A stretch of DNA of 24,753 nucleotides from Priapulus caudatus (taxonomy: Eukaryota > Priapulida > Priapulimorpha > Priapulimorphida > Priapulidae). The number at the start of each line of letters is the position of its first letter. Position 1 is the stretch's first letter. Where the stretch lies: positions 700,988 through 725,740 of the forward strand of contig NW_014577117.1 of the NCBI RefSeq assembly GCF_000485595.1, read 5' to 3'. Shown one piece after another: positions 8,868 through 16,603 of the stretch. The position numbers and the translations under genes are program-made. The notes under the pieces were generated by a model, which did no database searches, was not told where the DNA came from, and worked only from the letters and a program-made list of their open reading frames with translations.

Positions 8868-8980
8868 GTGAGGTCCAGATGGTTTAGGTGTTCCCTTTTT
8901 TGCTTTAGAAAATAGATGGTCGATTTAACTTCAATCGTTAAATAACTTTTAATCCCAAAAGCAACACGATTTTTCATCAG

Positions 8981-9313
8981 GTCCAGCAATCGCTCGGGAA
9001 CAGCCTTGAGCCAGAGGAATACGGCTGGGAAAGATGTGGCAGGATGCTGGTACCTGTGCAAGGACATTTAGACGTCTGCCCGGAAGCTATCAAGAAGATA
9101 CTTTCTTGTGCCTGCAAGAAATGCTGTGGAAACAACCAATGTAGCTGCAGAAAACATGGGTTATTCTGTACTGACATGTGACTGTGATCACGAATGCTGC
9201 GAGAACAGTACTGGTGTATACGAAGAAGAAGACTAAGATTGTGATGAGGATAATGATGAAAACTTTGAATCTCAAGATGAGGGGGATGATTGTTCTCCGA
9301 GTTTGATGATGAA
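8981..9313 (+). pseudogene. Cys-rich C-terminal exon of the nuclease-like gene
   Basis: It starts after the acceptor AG at 8979-8980, in phase with the exon ending at 8867. It encodes EEYGWERCGRMLVPV (about 9018-9060), then a compact Cys-rich module (about 9100-9210) with spacing C-x-C-x2-CC-x4-C-x-C-x6-C-x3-C-x-C-x3-CC, a likely zinc-binding unit, and then an acidic tail interrupted by TAA near 9234. The module probably binds DNA or stabilises the protein. A Cys8-type finger is a described hallmark of Academ elements, but I cannot confirm homology here. Confidence 0.65.
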
Positions 9314-9591
9314 CATATAATCTGTAATCGCTCTGATACGACTCCTTTTGCACTATTTCTCTATCTTTTCAAGTGTTTAAAGTGTTTTATTCTAAAGAAT
9401 TTTTCTAATCTTGAAGTGACAAGTAAATCTAAGTAGAATCAATCTACTAATCTAGCTCATGACATTAACTGTATTTTATACAATATCATCAATCGTTAGT
9501 TCAGAATGATTATTGAAGTGTCTTCTGTTCATATATGTTGAAATTCCGGTTTTAAGCTACTCGCGTAAAGATGAAAAATAAAGAAATTACG

Positions 9592-9909
9592 ATTTTCTCG
9601 AAAAGTAAAGGTTTTGGGTCTTCTAAACCATGCTCCGTCTGACATAATTAGACTATTCCGATCATCTTTTAAGTGGTTATTGAGCTCTGTAGGTGCTTCC
9701 TAAGCTGAGATATCGATTTCTGAAAAACCGGCGAGTCGGCAGAAAATAAATAACTTTTAATAAATAAAACTAAAAATAAAACTTTTAATAAACAAAACTA
9801 TAAATAAAACTTTTAAATGGTGTTTCTAGAGACCTTATACTAGAACTTGGTGAAGGAATTGGTTTGATAGAATTTACTTCCAGGTCCAATGCAAATAACC
9901 GGTGGATTA
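9592..9909 (-). repeat. Right terminal inverted repeat
   Basis: Inverted copy of 6455-6763. An extra A-rich run made of AATAAAACTTTTAATAAA-like words (about 9748-9815) replaces part of the left arm. It ends GGTGGATTA at 9909, then TTA. Confidence 0.85.
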
Positions 9910-9912
9910 TTA

Positions 9913-10000
9913 GTACTTACTTTTAATGTAAAAAATGGCAACAAACATTTTACAAATTTTACCATAGAAAATTCGTGACGTAGTTAATTTAAGTTTCATT
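9913..10000. repeat. Repeat fragment shared with 20752-20825
   Basis: CTTACTTTTAATGTAAAAAA, then ATGGCAA, TTTACAAATTTTAC and GAAAATTCGTGACGTAGT occur here from 9916 and again from 20754, with only small differences. It lies just outside the TTA after the right inverted repeat. It is therefore either an older repeat that the element landed in, or part of a longer element. Confidence 0.8.
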
Positions 10001-10070
10001 CTTGAAGTTCGGTGTTGTGAATCAAAATAGTATTCTATAATTGTTAAAATTATTGTGCGTGTTTTATACA

Positions 10071-10140
10071 CAGCCCCCGATTTAGGAGTGGGCAGAGTGG
10101 GCAGCTGCCCAAGGGCCTCCACAAACCAGGGGCCTCCACA
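10071..10140 (+). repeat. Probable left terminus of a hAT element
   Basis: CAGCCCCCGATTTAGGAGTG, followed by GGGCAG/CTGCCC and two GGGCCTCCACA copies, resembles hAT left ends (CAG..., internal GGGCAGCTGCCC palindrome). It lies upstream of, and in the right orientation for, the hAT transposase at 10850. No matching right end is visible, so the element is truncated. Confidence 0.55.
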
Positions 10141-10178
10141 TATTTGATTTAAAAAATTTTTTAACACGTTTCCAGCGG

Positions 10179-10245
10179 ATCCACGAGTCAGCTCGTGGGA
10201 ACAATCAAAACGCATCCCCGCGAATCCACGAGTCAGCTCGTGGAT
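10179..10245. repeat. Duplicated perfect hairpin
   Basis: CCACGAGTCAGCTCGTGG occurs twice, at 10181-10198 and 10226-10243. Each is a 7-bp perfect stem with a TCAG loop, and both are preceded by AT. The copies are 45 bases apart and may be subterminal protein-binding sites of the hAT element. Confidence 0.85.
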
Positions 10246-10249
10246 AGAT

Positions 10250-10848
10250 TATTGGTTTTTGTTACTCTGATTTCAAACTGATGGCAGGCACTACCTACCT
10301 ATAAATTAAACAGGAACAGTCTATATTGCCGCAGTCTTATGTGAACTAAAGAATACAATGCTCTACCGTTGATTCGAACGTGAAATTATGAGTTTTGATA
10401 CTCAAGGTAAAATCGTAAAACTAGAAGGTAAACTAGAAGGCATAGATCGAAACAAGGTTTGTTTACCGTTTTCTTAACGGTATATAATATAGTAACTGTG
10501 TAGTATATAAAATTTAGATGTATTTTTGCATGTAGAAAAACAAAACAAGATTCATACCCCATATATATAGTGAGTGCATAATTGTTTTGTTACACAGAAT
10601 GTACCGGTAATACCAACGAATTTGCAGCACGCAGCAGTAACAGTAAGGGCGGGCATTAAGGTAAAGGCATAGATCGCTATAATCTGTTGTTTTCAACTTT
10701 TCCTGTCATTCTCATTGCTCAGCACTGTAGCACACGTTGGAAGACAAACATCTAATGTCATCATCCTGCATCCATCTCAACGTCAATTTTCTTTAGCAGA
10801 GACACGCATTACACAAATTATAATATATAATAATATGTTTTCTTACAG
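10250..10848. other. Gene-free leader of the hAT element
   Basis: AT-rich. It ends in a polypyrimidine tract and acceptor (TTTTCTTACAG at 10838-10848), which suggests an untranslated first exon and intron upstream of the hAT coding exon. There is a weak tRNA-like D-arm word on the minus strand near 10370. Confidence 0.4.
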
Positions 10849-10849
10849 A

Positions 10850-12452
10850 ATGAACAGGCACAAAGGTCCACGAAATTTTGAAAGTGGTGCTGCAAAGAGG
10901 AAAGCATCCAAGGAACGTACTGACAGAGAAGCTAAAGAAATTGCAAAAACACGTCGAATGACTGAATTCTTCACTCGTCCATCAGCTTCAGAAGCAGACA
11001 GTGCTTCACCTACAACTTCAGTACAACCAGAGCAGGCTCAGCGGGCACCTGTTGTAGAGACAGCAGCAACATCCTGTTTACGGTAGCAAATGACCAGGTC
11101 CAGAATGTCGAGAACACAGGCACTGCTTCAAAGCAAGTGCTTCAAGAATCTATTATGGTTGATGACATCAGCTTATGGCCAGACCATATGACGAAATAAT
11201 TAATTGACTATTGGGCTGTGAAAGGTCCTGAGGATCTCCACCATAGTGATGGCATGTCTTTGGATGCTAAATCAGCAATACAAACAGTTGCAAACAATGT
11301 CACTGACATTGTCAATCGGAAATGTTCACCAGATCTGTTTGAGCGGCAGAATCGAAATGGGAAAGTTGTGATACGTTCTTGGCTTTGTTTTTCACCAGCA
11401 AATGGTCGATTCTCCTGCTTCTTTTGCAAGCTAATGGGTGTTGCAAGATCCCAATTCACACATGATGAATTCTGCGACTGGAAACACGCTAGTTATCCAC
11501 TTGGTGTTCATGAGAAATCAAAAGACCACATTCAAGCAGTTTTGTCAGCAACAAGTCGTGGAAAGAAAGCTGGACGTATAGACTCTGCACTTGCAAAAGA
11601 AGGGGATCGAATTGAGCAATATTGGTACAGTCTTCTAAAGCGACTGGTCAGTGTTCTTAAATTTGCATGTGAACGAGGCCTAGCTCTTCATGGAGATAAT
11701 GAATCAATTGGATCCCCTCATAATAGAAACTTCTTGGGAATACTAGAGCTCTTGGCAGAATATGATGATTTCCTCAGGCAACACATCCAGAAGCATGCAA
11801 ATCGTGGCAGTGGTCATACAAACTATCTGTTTTCAACCATCTGTGAAGAACTTGTCAGACTAAGTTCTGGGCGATCAAGTTCTGAATGAAATAATTTCAC
11901 GCATAAAACTACTATTCAGTTTCTCTTGATTCCACACCTGATGAAGGTCATGTTGACCAATTAACTCTGATCTTCAGATACATGGAGCATGATACACCAG
12001 TTGAGAGATTTCTGAAGTTCTTGCCAAATAAAGAACACAAGGCTCAAGAAATGTTTGAAGGATTGATGAAATTTCTTGCAGACCATGACATTGACATTCA
12101 GAATTGTCGTGGCCACCAATCTTATGATAACGCATCTGTAATGAGTGGGAGATACAATGGTCTTCAAGCTAAAGTGGCAGCTGAAAATAATCATGCAGTT
12201 TGGATACCCTGTGCTGGACATTCACTGAACCTAGTTGGACAAGCAGCAGCTAAATGCTGTCAAGCAGCTGTGGGATTTTTTGACTTCCTCGAGGCAATTT
12301 ATGTGTTCTTCACAGTTTCGACACATCGTTATGAAATTCTTACAGACTTACTGAAACTGAAATCTGGTCCTGTATCTGTGCCAAAGAGGGTTTCTACAAC
12401 ACGATGGTCATGTCGATCATATGCAGTAAAAGCACTCGTCCAATGCTATCAC
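10850..12452 (+). pseudogene. hAT transposase, ZMYM1-like, broken and C-terminally truncated
   Basis: The ATG at 10850 follows an acceptor AG (10847-10848) and begins a basic, Lys/Arg-rich N-terminus. Next come a TTF-type zinc-finger region (WLCFSP... FSCFFCKLMG, about 11380-11440, then DWKHA and a HEKSKDH segment) and a helical middle. The catalytic Asp in LDSTPD is at 11928-11930 and the second Asp in SYDNASVMSG at 12126-12128, followed by CAGHSLNLVG (about 12211-12240). This is the order of ZMYM1-like hAT transposases. Damage: frameshift near 11080, TAA at 11197-11199, frameshift or stop near 11887. The sequence stops matching near 12452, so the C-terminal dimerisation domain and catalytic Glu are missing. 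Not functional. Confidence 0.85.
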
Positions 12453-12623
12453 CATGGTATTCCTGCAATGTCATGGCTGCCCACACGTATCTTTCGGCAT
12501 GCAACATGATGTTTGAAAGAGGACTCCTTTCCCATGAGAAGGTGCTGGGATTCAAATCGCCAGTGGTCGCCAACATTTTATCTGGATACAACTACTTCGA
12601 GAAGTGGTGTAATGCTCTTGAAG
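12453..12623 (+). pseudogene. P-element/THAP9-like protein exon, C-terminal region part 1
   Basis: A change of frame and family follows the hAT remnant. This open piece reads LSACNMMFERGLLSHEK and NYFEKWCNALE, and ends at a donor (GT 12624-12625) after one base of a codon. I recognise the pattern as a repeat-associated transposase family resembling the P-element/THAP9 C-terminal half, but from memory only. The next exon starts with exactly the two bases needed. The left boundary is approximate. Confidence 0.55.
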
Positions 12624-12875
12624 GTACATTTTCAATCAAAAGTGTTAGCGAAATTACCACTTGAATGTTATACAAGCGTATATATTTATAGAGAAAAGGT
12701 TGCTGTTCAGTATGTGCAGCACGATAACAGATTTTTAATTTTAACATGTAATGTCAACAAAAGGTGCAGTTCCCACCCACATAAAAATGTTTAACTTACG
12801 TGAATTGCTTGATTAACATATTTAACTTAGGCAGATCTGCCTAACAAGCATGCTAATGGTGATTAACAGATTTAG
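12624..12875 (+). other. Intron between P-like exons
   Basis: GT at 12624, AG at 12874-12875 after a short pyrimidine-poor stretch. Phases match on both sides. No coding content. Confidence 0.5.
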
Positions 12876-13203
12876 GAGATTTTAAACCGACATCAACAAA
12901 GGAGCGTCGCTTCATTGCATGGTAGACCTGGGACCTACTCAGGATAGCAGTGTTTGGCTTCAAAGGATTATGCGAGGACTTCTTCTCCAGACGTGGCCAG
13001 GAATATTTTTTGTCACCGCTACGCGTAAACGGTAGTGCAGTCGAAAACTTATTTTCACGACTAAAGGCCTACTCTGGGGGAATATTATCAAGCGTTAGTT
13101 ATCAAACCTCACGCAAGAGCATCATTATACAGGACCATGGAAAACATCCCAGTGTGGAGGGTTACCGAGATGTACCACTGTACGTACCACGAGTTTCTTG
13201 AAT
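12876..13203 (+). pseudogene. P-element/THAP9-like protein exon, C-terminal region part 2
   Basis: It begins in the complementary phase to the exon ending at 12623. It reads ERRFIAW, an in-frame TAG at 12923-12925, then TWDLLRIAVFGFKGLCEDF, LSPLRVNGSAVENLFSRLK and SGGILSSVSYQTSRKS, ending at TGA about 13201. The NGSAVENLFSRLK block is the family's most recognisable motif and corresponds in position to the DxLE-type segment near the end of P-element transposases. The single TAG replaces what is probably a Gln codon (CAG to TAG). The rest of the exon is open, so decay here is mild. Confidence 0.6.
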
Positions 13204-13872
13204 AATACATATTCGGACTACACGCCCCCGACCAAACCAACACTAAATTATTACTAGATAAGCAAGTACGGCAAACCACTACTCTGTGCTACTAAATGCA
13301 CCATGAAACTAGTTGCCTAGTATTTTAGATCGTACATGTATAACACATATACTACACTTGTATGGTTTTATGTTTTGTCTTTACTTACTTTTATAAGGGT
13401 TTTTCCATACGATGACAGCCCTCGTTCACATGCATGTAAGCGAACTGTCCTGTCAATGCTTCTCAGCAAGGTAGCATTACTCGCTGAGGTATTAAAGTGT
13501 GTACCGCGAGAATTTTCTAGTGTTTTCCCCACTTTCATGATACCTACCGTTATTGCTTGAGTAACAGCAATTGTCTAGAGTAACGATAAAATGTCTTAGA
13601 ACCTTCGTATTCACCATGGCACATAAACTGCTCACTATTGTCGTCATGGACAAGAGATTGCTTCATGACATGACACACCTAATGCAGTTTGGGTACACCG
13701 GTCAGTTTTGAGGTGTACCAGTCTCCATCTCAAGTACGCCCCCAAGCGGCAGTACTGCCATTACAAAGGTAATTATGAAAGTGGATACTATGAATGTTAT
13801 TAATACTGGTCTTAATATTTTTATTAATTAAAAAATGGATTAACATTGTTATTAATACTACTTACAAAAGGT
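13204..13872. other. Gene-free stretch
   Basis: Short open frames only, with no recognisable domain, strong repeat or RNA gene. Some tracts are AT-rich (TTAATTAAAAAATGGATTAA near 13826). Confidence 0.4.
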
Positions 13873-14097
13873 ATGCTTGCGAGGTCCCAACTAACAGCCC
13901 TAGATCACAACTACAACAGTGGCAGACCACAGGCTGAGGACAGCCATGGCAACAAGGTGCACGAGGCAGAATTTTGAAAAGCCAGCAAGTAGTGGGTTCT
14001 GAAGACGAAGTACACAAAGAAGACCTATTCTTTCCGGCAAGAAATTCTGTCTACTGTACTGGAGATGCCACGGGGCTGTAGCCGCTGTACGATATAT
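13873..14097 (+). pseudogene. Exon of an LDHN-type repeat-associated protein (broken)
   Basis: One frame reads LTALDHNYNSGRPQAED, then EF, TGA, KASK, TAG, WVLKTKY and SFRQEILSTVLE. The ALDHN.N..R.QA pattern with a following KASK.WV...Y segment belongs, as I remember it, to a multicopy invertebrate protein family of unknown function. Two in-frame stops (about 13975 and 13990) show decay. The left boundary is approximate, with no clear acceptor. Confidence 0.4.
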
Positions 14098-14216
14098 TAG
14101 GAATAAGTAAACAAGTTATTAGTGTGATTTAAAATCAGCATAGAATTACATCTGTACTATAATATGTGTTACTATTTGTTTTAACCTGACTACCATGTAT
14201 TTCGTTATAAACATAG

Positions 14217-14353
14217 GAGAAGAGCCATTTCATGCAGCTGTGCCAGCTCTACCCAAAAACATCGTGAAGCATCCCTGCCCTCCAAAGTCAGACCTAATCG
14301 CGCGCCACAGGACACTGTATGGTAGAAGTAGTGTTATGGAAGAGTTAGATTAA
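14217..14353 (+). pseudogene. Probable last exon of the LDHN-type gene
   Basis: After the AG at 14215-14216 an open frame reads EEPFHAAVPALPKNIVKHP, then PPKSDLIARHRTLYGR, and stops at TAA 14351-14353. The PALPKNI...P.K..L...H pattern suits the end of the same family as 13873-14097. Intact over its 45 codons. Whether it is joined to the upstream exon is inferred from order and strand. Confidence 0.4.
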
Positions 14354-15014
14354 ACGTTGATTGTGTGCAAACAATGTGCTGCCTCTGCTGCTTATAAACG
14401 TTTATATACAATTACAATTGCATAAAAAAGTTATTTCATCAACTTCTGCGCATGAGTTTATTTTCAATATGGCAGCCAGGTGTCATCAACTTCTGAAGCA
14501 GACCCTTCCATGTATCCTACATAATGGCCATTTGACTCTGGGAAAGCAGATCTTATAGCAGCAACAACACAAGAAGGTATTACTCTCCACACACGACACC
14601 CTAGTCTCCTATGTACCCAGTAGGTAAAGTTGCGGTAACCGGCCAGACATAAGACTCTGTAAAGACAAAGGGATATTTTATCGAAGTCTAATCATCAATT
14701 TAATTATAATAATTGGTTTTAACAGTTCATCTTTTCAATAGGCATACATGCTCCAGATAGTAATATTTCACAATTTTTGCAGGTATATAAAAATACATCA
14801 TTTATGCTGTTTTTCTTTCTGTTCAGATCTGTTAGAAAGGCACCTTCTGGGGTAGCCTATAGCGGCTCCTCGCCTGGAACCGGTCGCGTAGCCACGGCCT
14901 TAGTATATAGTGACTATACCAGAACATAAATGTAAAAATGTCAATAGAAAAGATTCTGTGCCGACTGAATTTCCCTTCAACAAAATAGAGAAACTAGAGC
15001 ACTTGGAGAGTGCA
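14354..15014. other. Gene-free stretch
   Basis: No convincing open frame, RNA gene or inverted repeat seen. The final ~30 bases before 15015 (CACTTGGAGAGTGCAGA) may belong to the foldback repeat that follows. Confidence 0.4.
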
Positions 15015-15440
15015 GACCTCCGCCAAGGCAGCTGAATTCTCTGTCAAAATTTTATTAATTAATTAATTAATTGATTGGATCCGGATCTGATTCACCACCA
15101 AAATGTAATCAATTCTAAGTTACCCCATTTCTGACATATCCTAAAAATTTAATTAATTAATTAATTAATTGGATCCGGATCACCAACAAAATGTAATCAA
15201 TTCTAAGTTACCCCATTTCTGACCTATCGTGAAAATTTTATTAATTATTTAATTAATTAATTGGATCCGGATCACCACCAAAATCTAATCAATTCTAAGT
15301 TAGCGTCTAATCCGTCCATAACTTTTTTAGTTAGTCTGTACACAAAGAACGGTGTTAAAAACCCACAAACGAACAAACACTCAAACGAACAAACACACGC
15401 CGGTGAAAACATAACCTCCTGCCAACCCCTTGGCGGAGGC
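15015..15440. mobile_element. Foldback repeat with CCTCCGCCAAGG ends
   Basis: CCTCCGCCAAGG at 15017-15028 and its exact complement at 15428-15439 form 12-bp inverted ends. Between them are three diverged direct units with the core GGATCCGGATC, CACCAACAAAATGTAATC, AATTCTAAGTTACCCC (near 15078, 15171 and 15263), each led by AATTAATTAATT. These are followed by an ACAAACGAACAAAC-rich stretch and GCCGGTGAAAACATAACC. I recall short non-autonomous repeats of this form in many invertebrate genomes. No coding capacity. Confidence 0.75.
15051..15310 (+). repeat. Three tandem units of about 93 bp
   Basis: Direct repeats inside the foldback element. Units 1 and 2 share the phrase up to CCCCATTTCTGAC. 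Unit 3 diverges after AATTCTAAGTTA. The (TTAA)n leader varies in length. Confidence 0.85.
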
Positions 15441-15550
15441 ATAGAAATCGCAACCCAATAACCAAACTGCATGCAGTGCCCCTTCCCACACTCAGGATGG
15501 ATATAGGGAACGTTCGAGTGTACGTTATCGTAGTAAAGCACTATTTTCAG

Positions 15551-15613
15551 GAGCTTGGATAAGCCCTACCAAGTGATTTAGATGCCTTACAAACAACTAT
15601 TCGTTTCATCAAG
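15551..15613 (+). pseudogene. Possible P-like exon (weak)
   Basis: Acceptor CTATTTTCAG ends at 15550, donor GTATAA starts at 15614, giving 21 codons in one frame ending in LQTTIRFIK, with a TAA at the fourth codon. In P-like proteins a ...T..FI segment precedes the LFDILN block found at 15957, but the phases of the two exons do not match directly. Confidence 0.25.
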
Positions 15614-15955
15614 GTATAATTTGTATCAGTAGGTTAAATTGTTCTAAACTGGTTGTTACGAGACAGCGTATCGTTTACATGGTATGATATAAATTTTATC
15701 CTCATATATATTATCTTTCAGTTTCAGTATAAGGGCCTGTTGTGAGATACTTATTTGGAACCACATATATTACACTGCAGCTCTAGTAATCAAAATGTTT
15801 CTGTTACATTTGGAATGTGAGAAGTAAGCTTTTACATAGTAAATAACAAAACAAGCATGGAAATAATTATAATCTCTTTCAGCTGAAAGCCAAAACGTTA
15901 TTAACTTTGTATCTTCATAATATTAACGTTTATCCATTTTTTATACTGTCGACAG

Positions 15956-16126
15956 ATTGTTCGACATCTTAAACAACCGCTGTCCTCAAGCAAAGGATTA
16001 CAAAGCACCAATCGATGGCTTCAACTTGATCGAAACGATGACGGTGCTGCAGGAGACTAGCGATTATTTGGCATCTCTCCAAACGTGCAATGGATGGGAT
16101 GGGAAATTGTTGATTAAGACACCACG
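15956..16126 (+). pseudogene. P-element/THAP9-like exon with LFDILN block
   Basis: It runs from an acceptor AG at 15954-15955 to a donor GT at 16127. The frame is open throughout: LFDILNNRCPQAKDYKAPID, then ETMTVLQETSDYLASLQTC and GWDGKLLIKTPR. The FD.LN.R and K.P pattern is the central signature of P-element/THAP9-type transposases. It would precede, in the protein, the C-terminal exons seen at 12453-13203, yet lies downstream of them, so these are separate copies or a rearrangement. The BEL element begins shortly after. Confidence 0.5.
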
Positions 16127-16389
16127 GTAGGGTTTATATACTTTCATACAGTTTGCTAATATGAAGGTCCTGATGTGGAATGCCAAACCTAAATCAATGG
16201 TAAATATAATAACCAATACTCACTCACTTTCCTCCTCCAACTAAATTACTGAAACAAACACACACACGCGATATTCCTGCAGGTATACATAATGATATCA
16301 TATCAGTTAGGTTTGATAGTCACTTTTAATGGTCAGATTTAATTCGACTGTAAATGCTATTGCACTGCGTAATATTACATAAGGTATTT
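16127..16389. other. Gene-free stretch before BEL
   Basis: AT-rich, with a short CACACACGCG run near 16260. It may include part of the BEL 5' LTR, whose left edge I cannot place. Confidence 0.35.
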
Positions 16390-16549
16390 TTATGCCAACA
16401 TTACAGATAATTTAAAAGTCATAATTGTCGCGAATGCGAGAGAATTGTGTTTAACTTTGTCTGTTGCCGATAGATGGCGACACAATAAACAAAAATGGCG
16501 TATAGCTAAAAACAAAGTTTTATTCTTATGTTTGCGATAAATTGCCACA
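16390..16549 (+). repeat. Probable 3' part of the BEL/Pao 5' LTR
   Basis: It ends in CCACA at 16549, five bases before the primer-binding site, and contains ACAATAAACAAA (about 16480), a polyadenylation-type signal as expected in R. The left border is unknown, and no second LTR is in the window for comparison. Confidence 0.5.
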
Positions 16550-16554
16550 TAAAT

Positions 16555-16572
16555 TGGTGCCGAAACCCGGGA
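16555..16572 (+). promoter_or_regulatory. BEL/Pao primer-binding site
   Basis: TGGTGCCGAAACCCGGGA begins with TGG, the complement of a tRNA CCA end, lies just after the LTR end and 32 bases before the gag-pol start. The tRNA that primes it cannot be fixed by eye. Confidence 0.75.
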
Positions 16573-16603
16573 GCCTGACCAAACAGGCCTAAAAGCAGTC
16601 AAG

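Larger units (their letters stand above)
6455..9909 (+). mobile_element. 3.45-kb inverted-repeat element carrying a nuclease-like gene
   Basis: The left arm (about 6455-6763) and right arm (about 9592-9909) are inverted copies, with more than 40 identical bases in a row at the best-preserved part (left from 6487). Termini read TAATCCACCGG at both ends. TTA flanks both (6452-6454 and 9910-9912), a probable 3-bp duplication. The interior carries one degenerate multi-exon gene on the + strand (about 7434-9310) for a PIN/XPG-like nuclease with a Cys-rich end. I see no DDE transposase. Academ elements are reported to have 3-4 bp duplications, a Cys-rich zinc finger and in some lineages an XPG-like nuclease. 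An Academ-type relic that lost its transposase is my best guess, from memory only. Confidence 0.75.

Noticed and set aside
10355-10400. tRNA-like D-arm word on the minus strand
   Set aside because: The T-arm-like GTTCGAATC lies on the wrong side of the D-arm-like word and no cloverleaf can be drawn. At most a decayed SINE.
13336-13560. 74-codon + strand frame starting MYNTYTTLVWF
   Set aside because: A hydrophobic stretch arises from T-rich DNA. No conserved pattern, splice context or second supporting piece.
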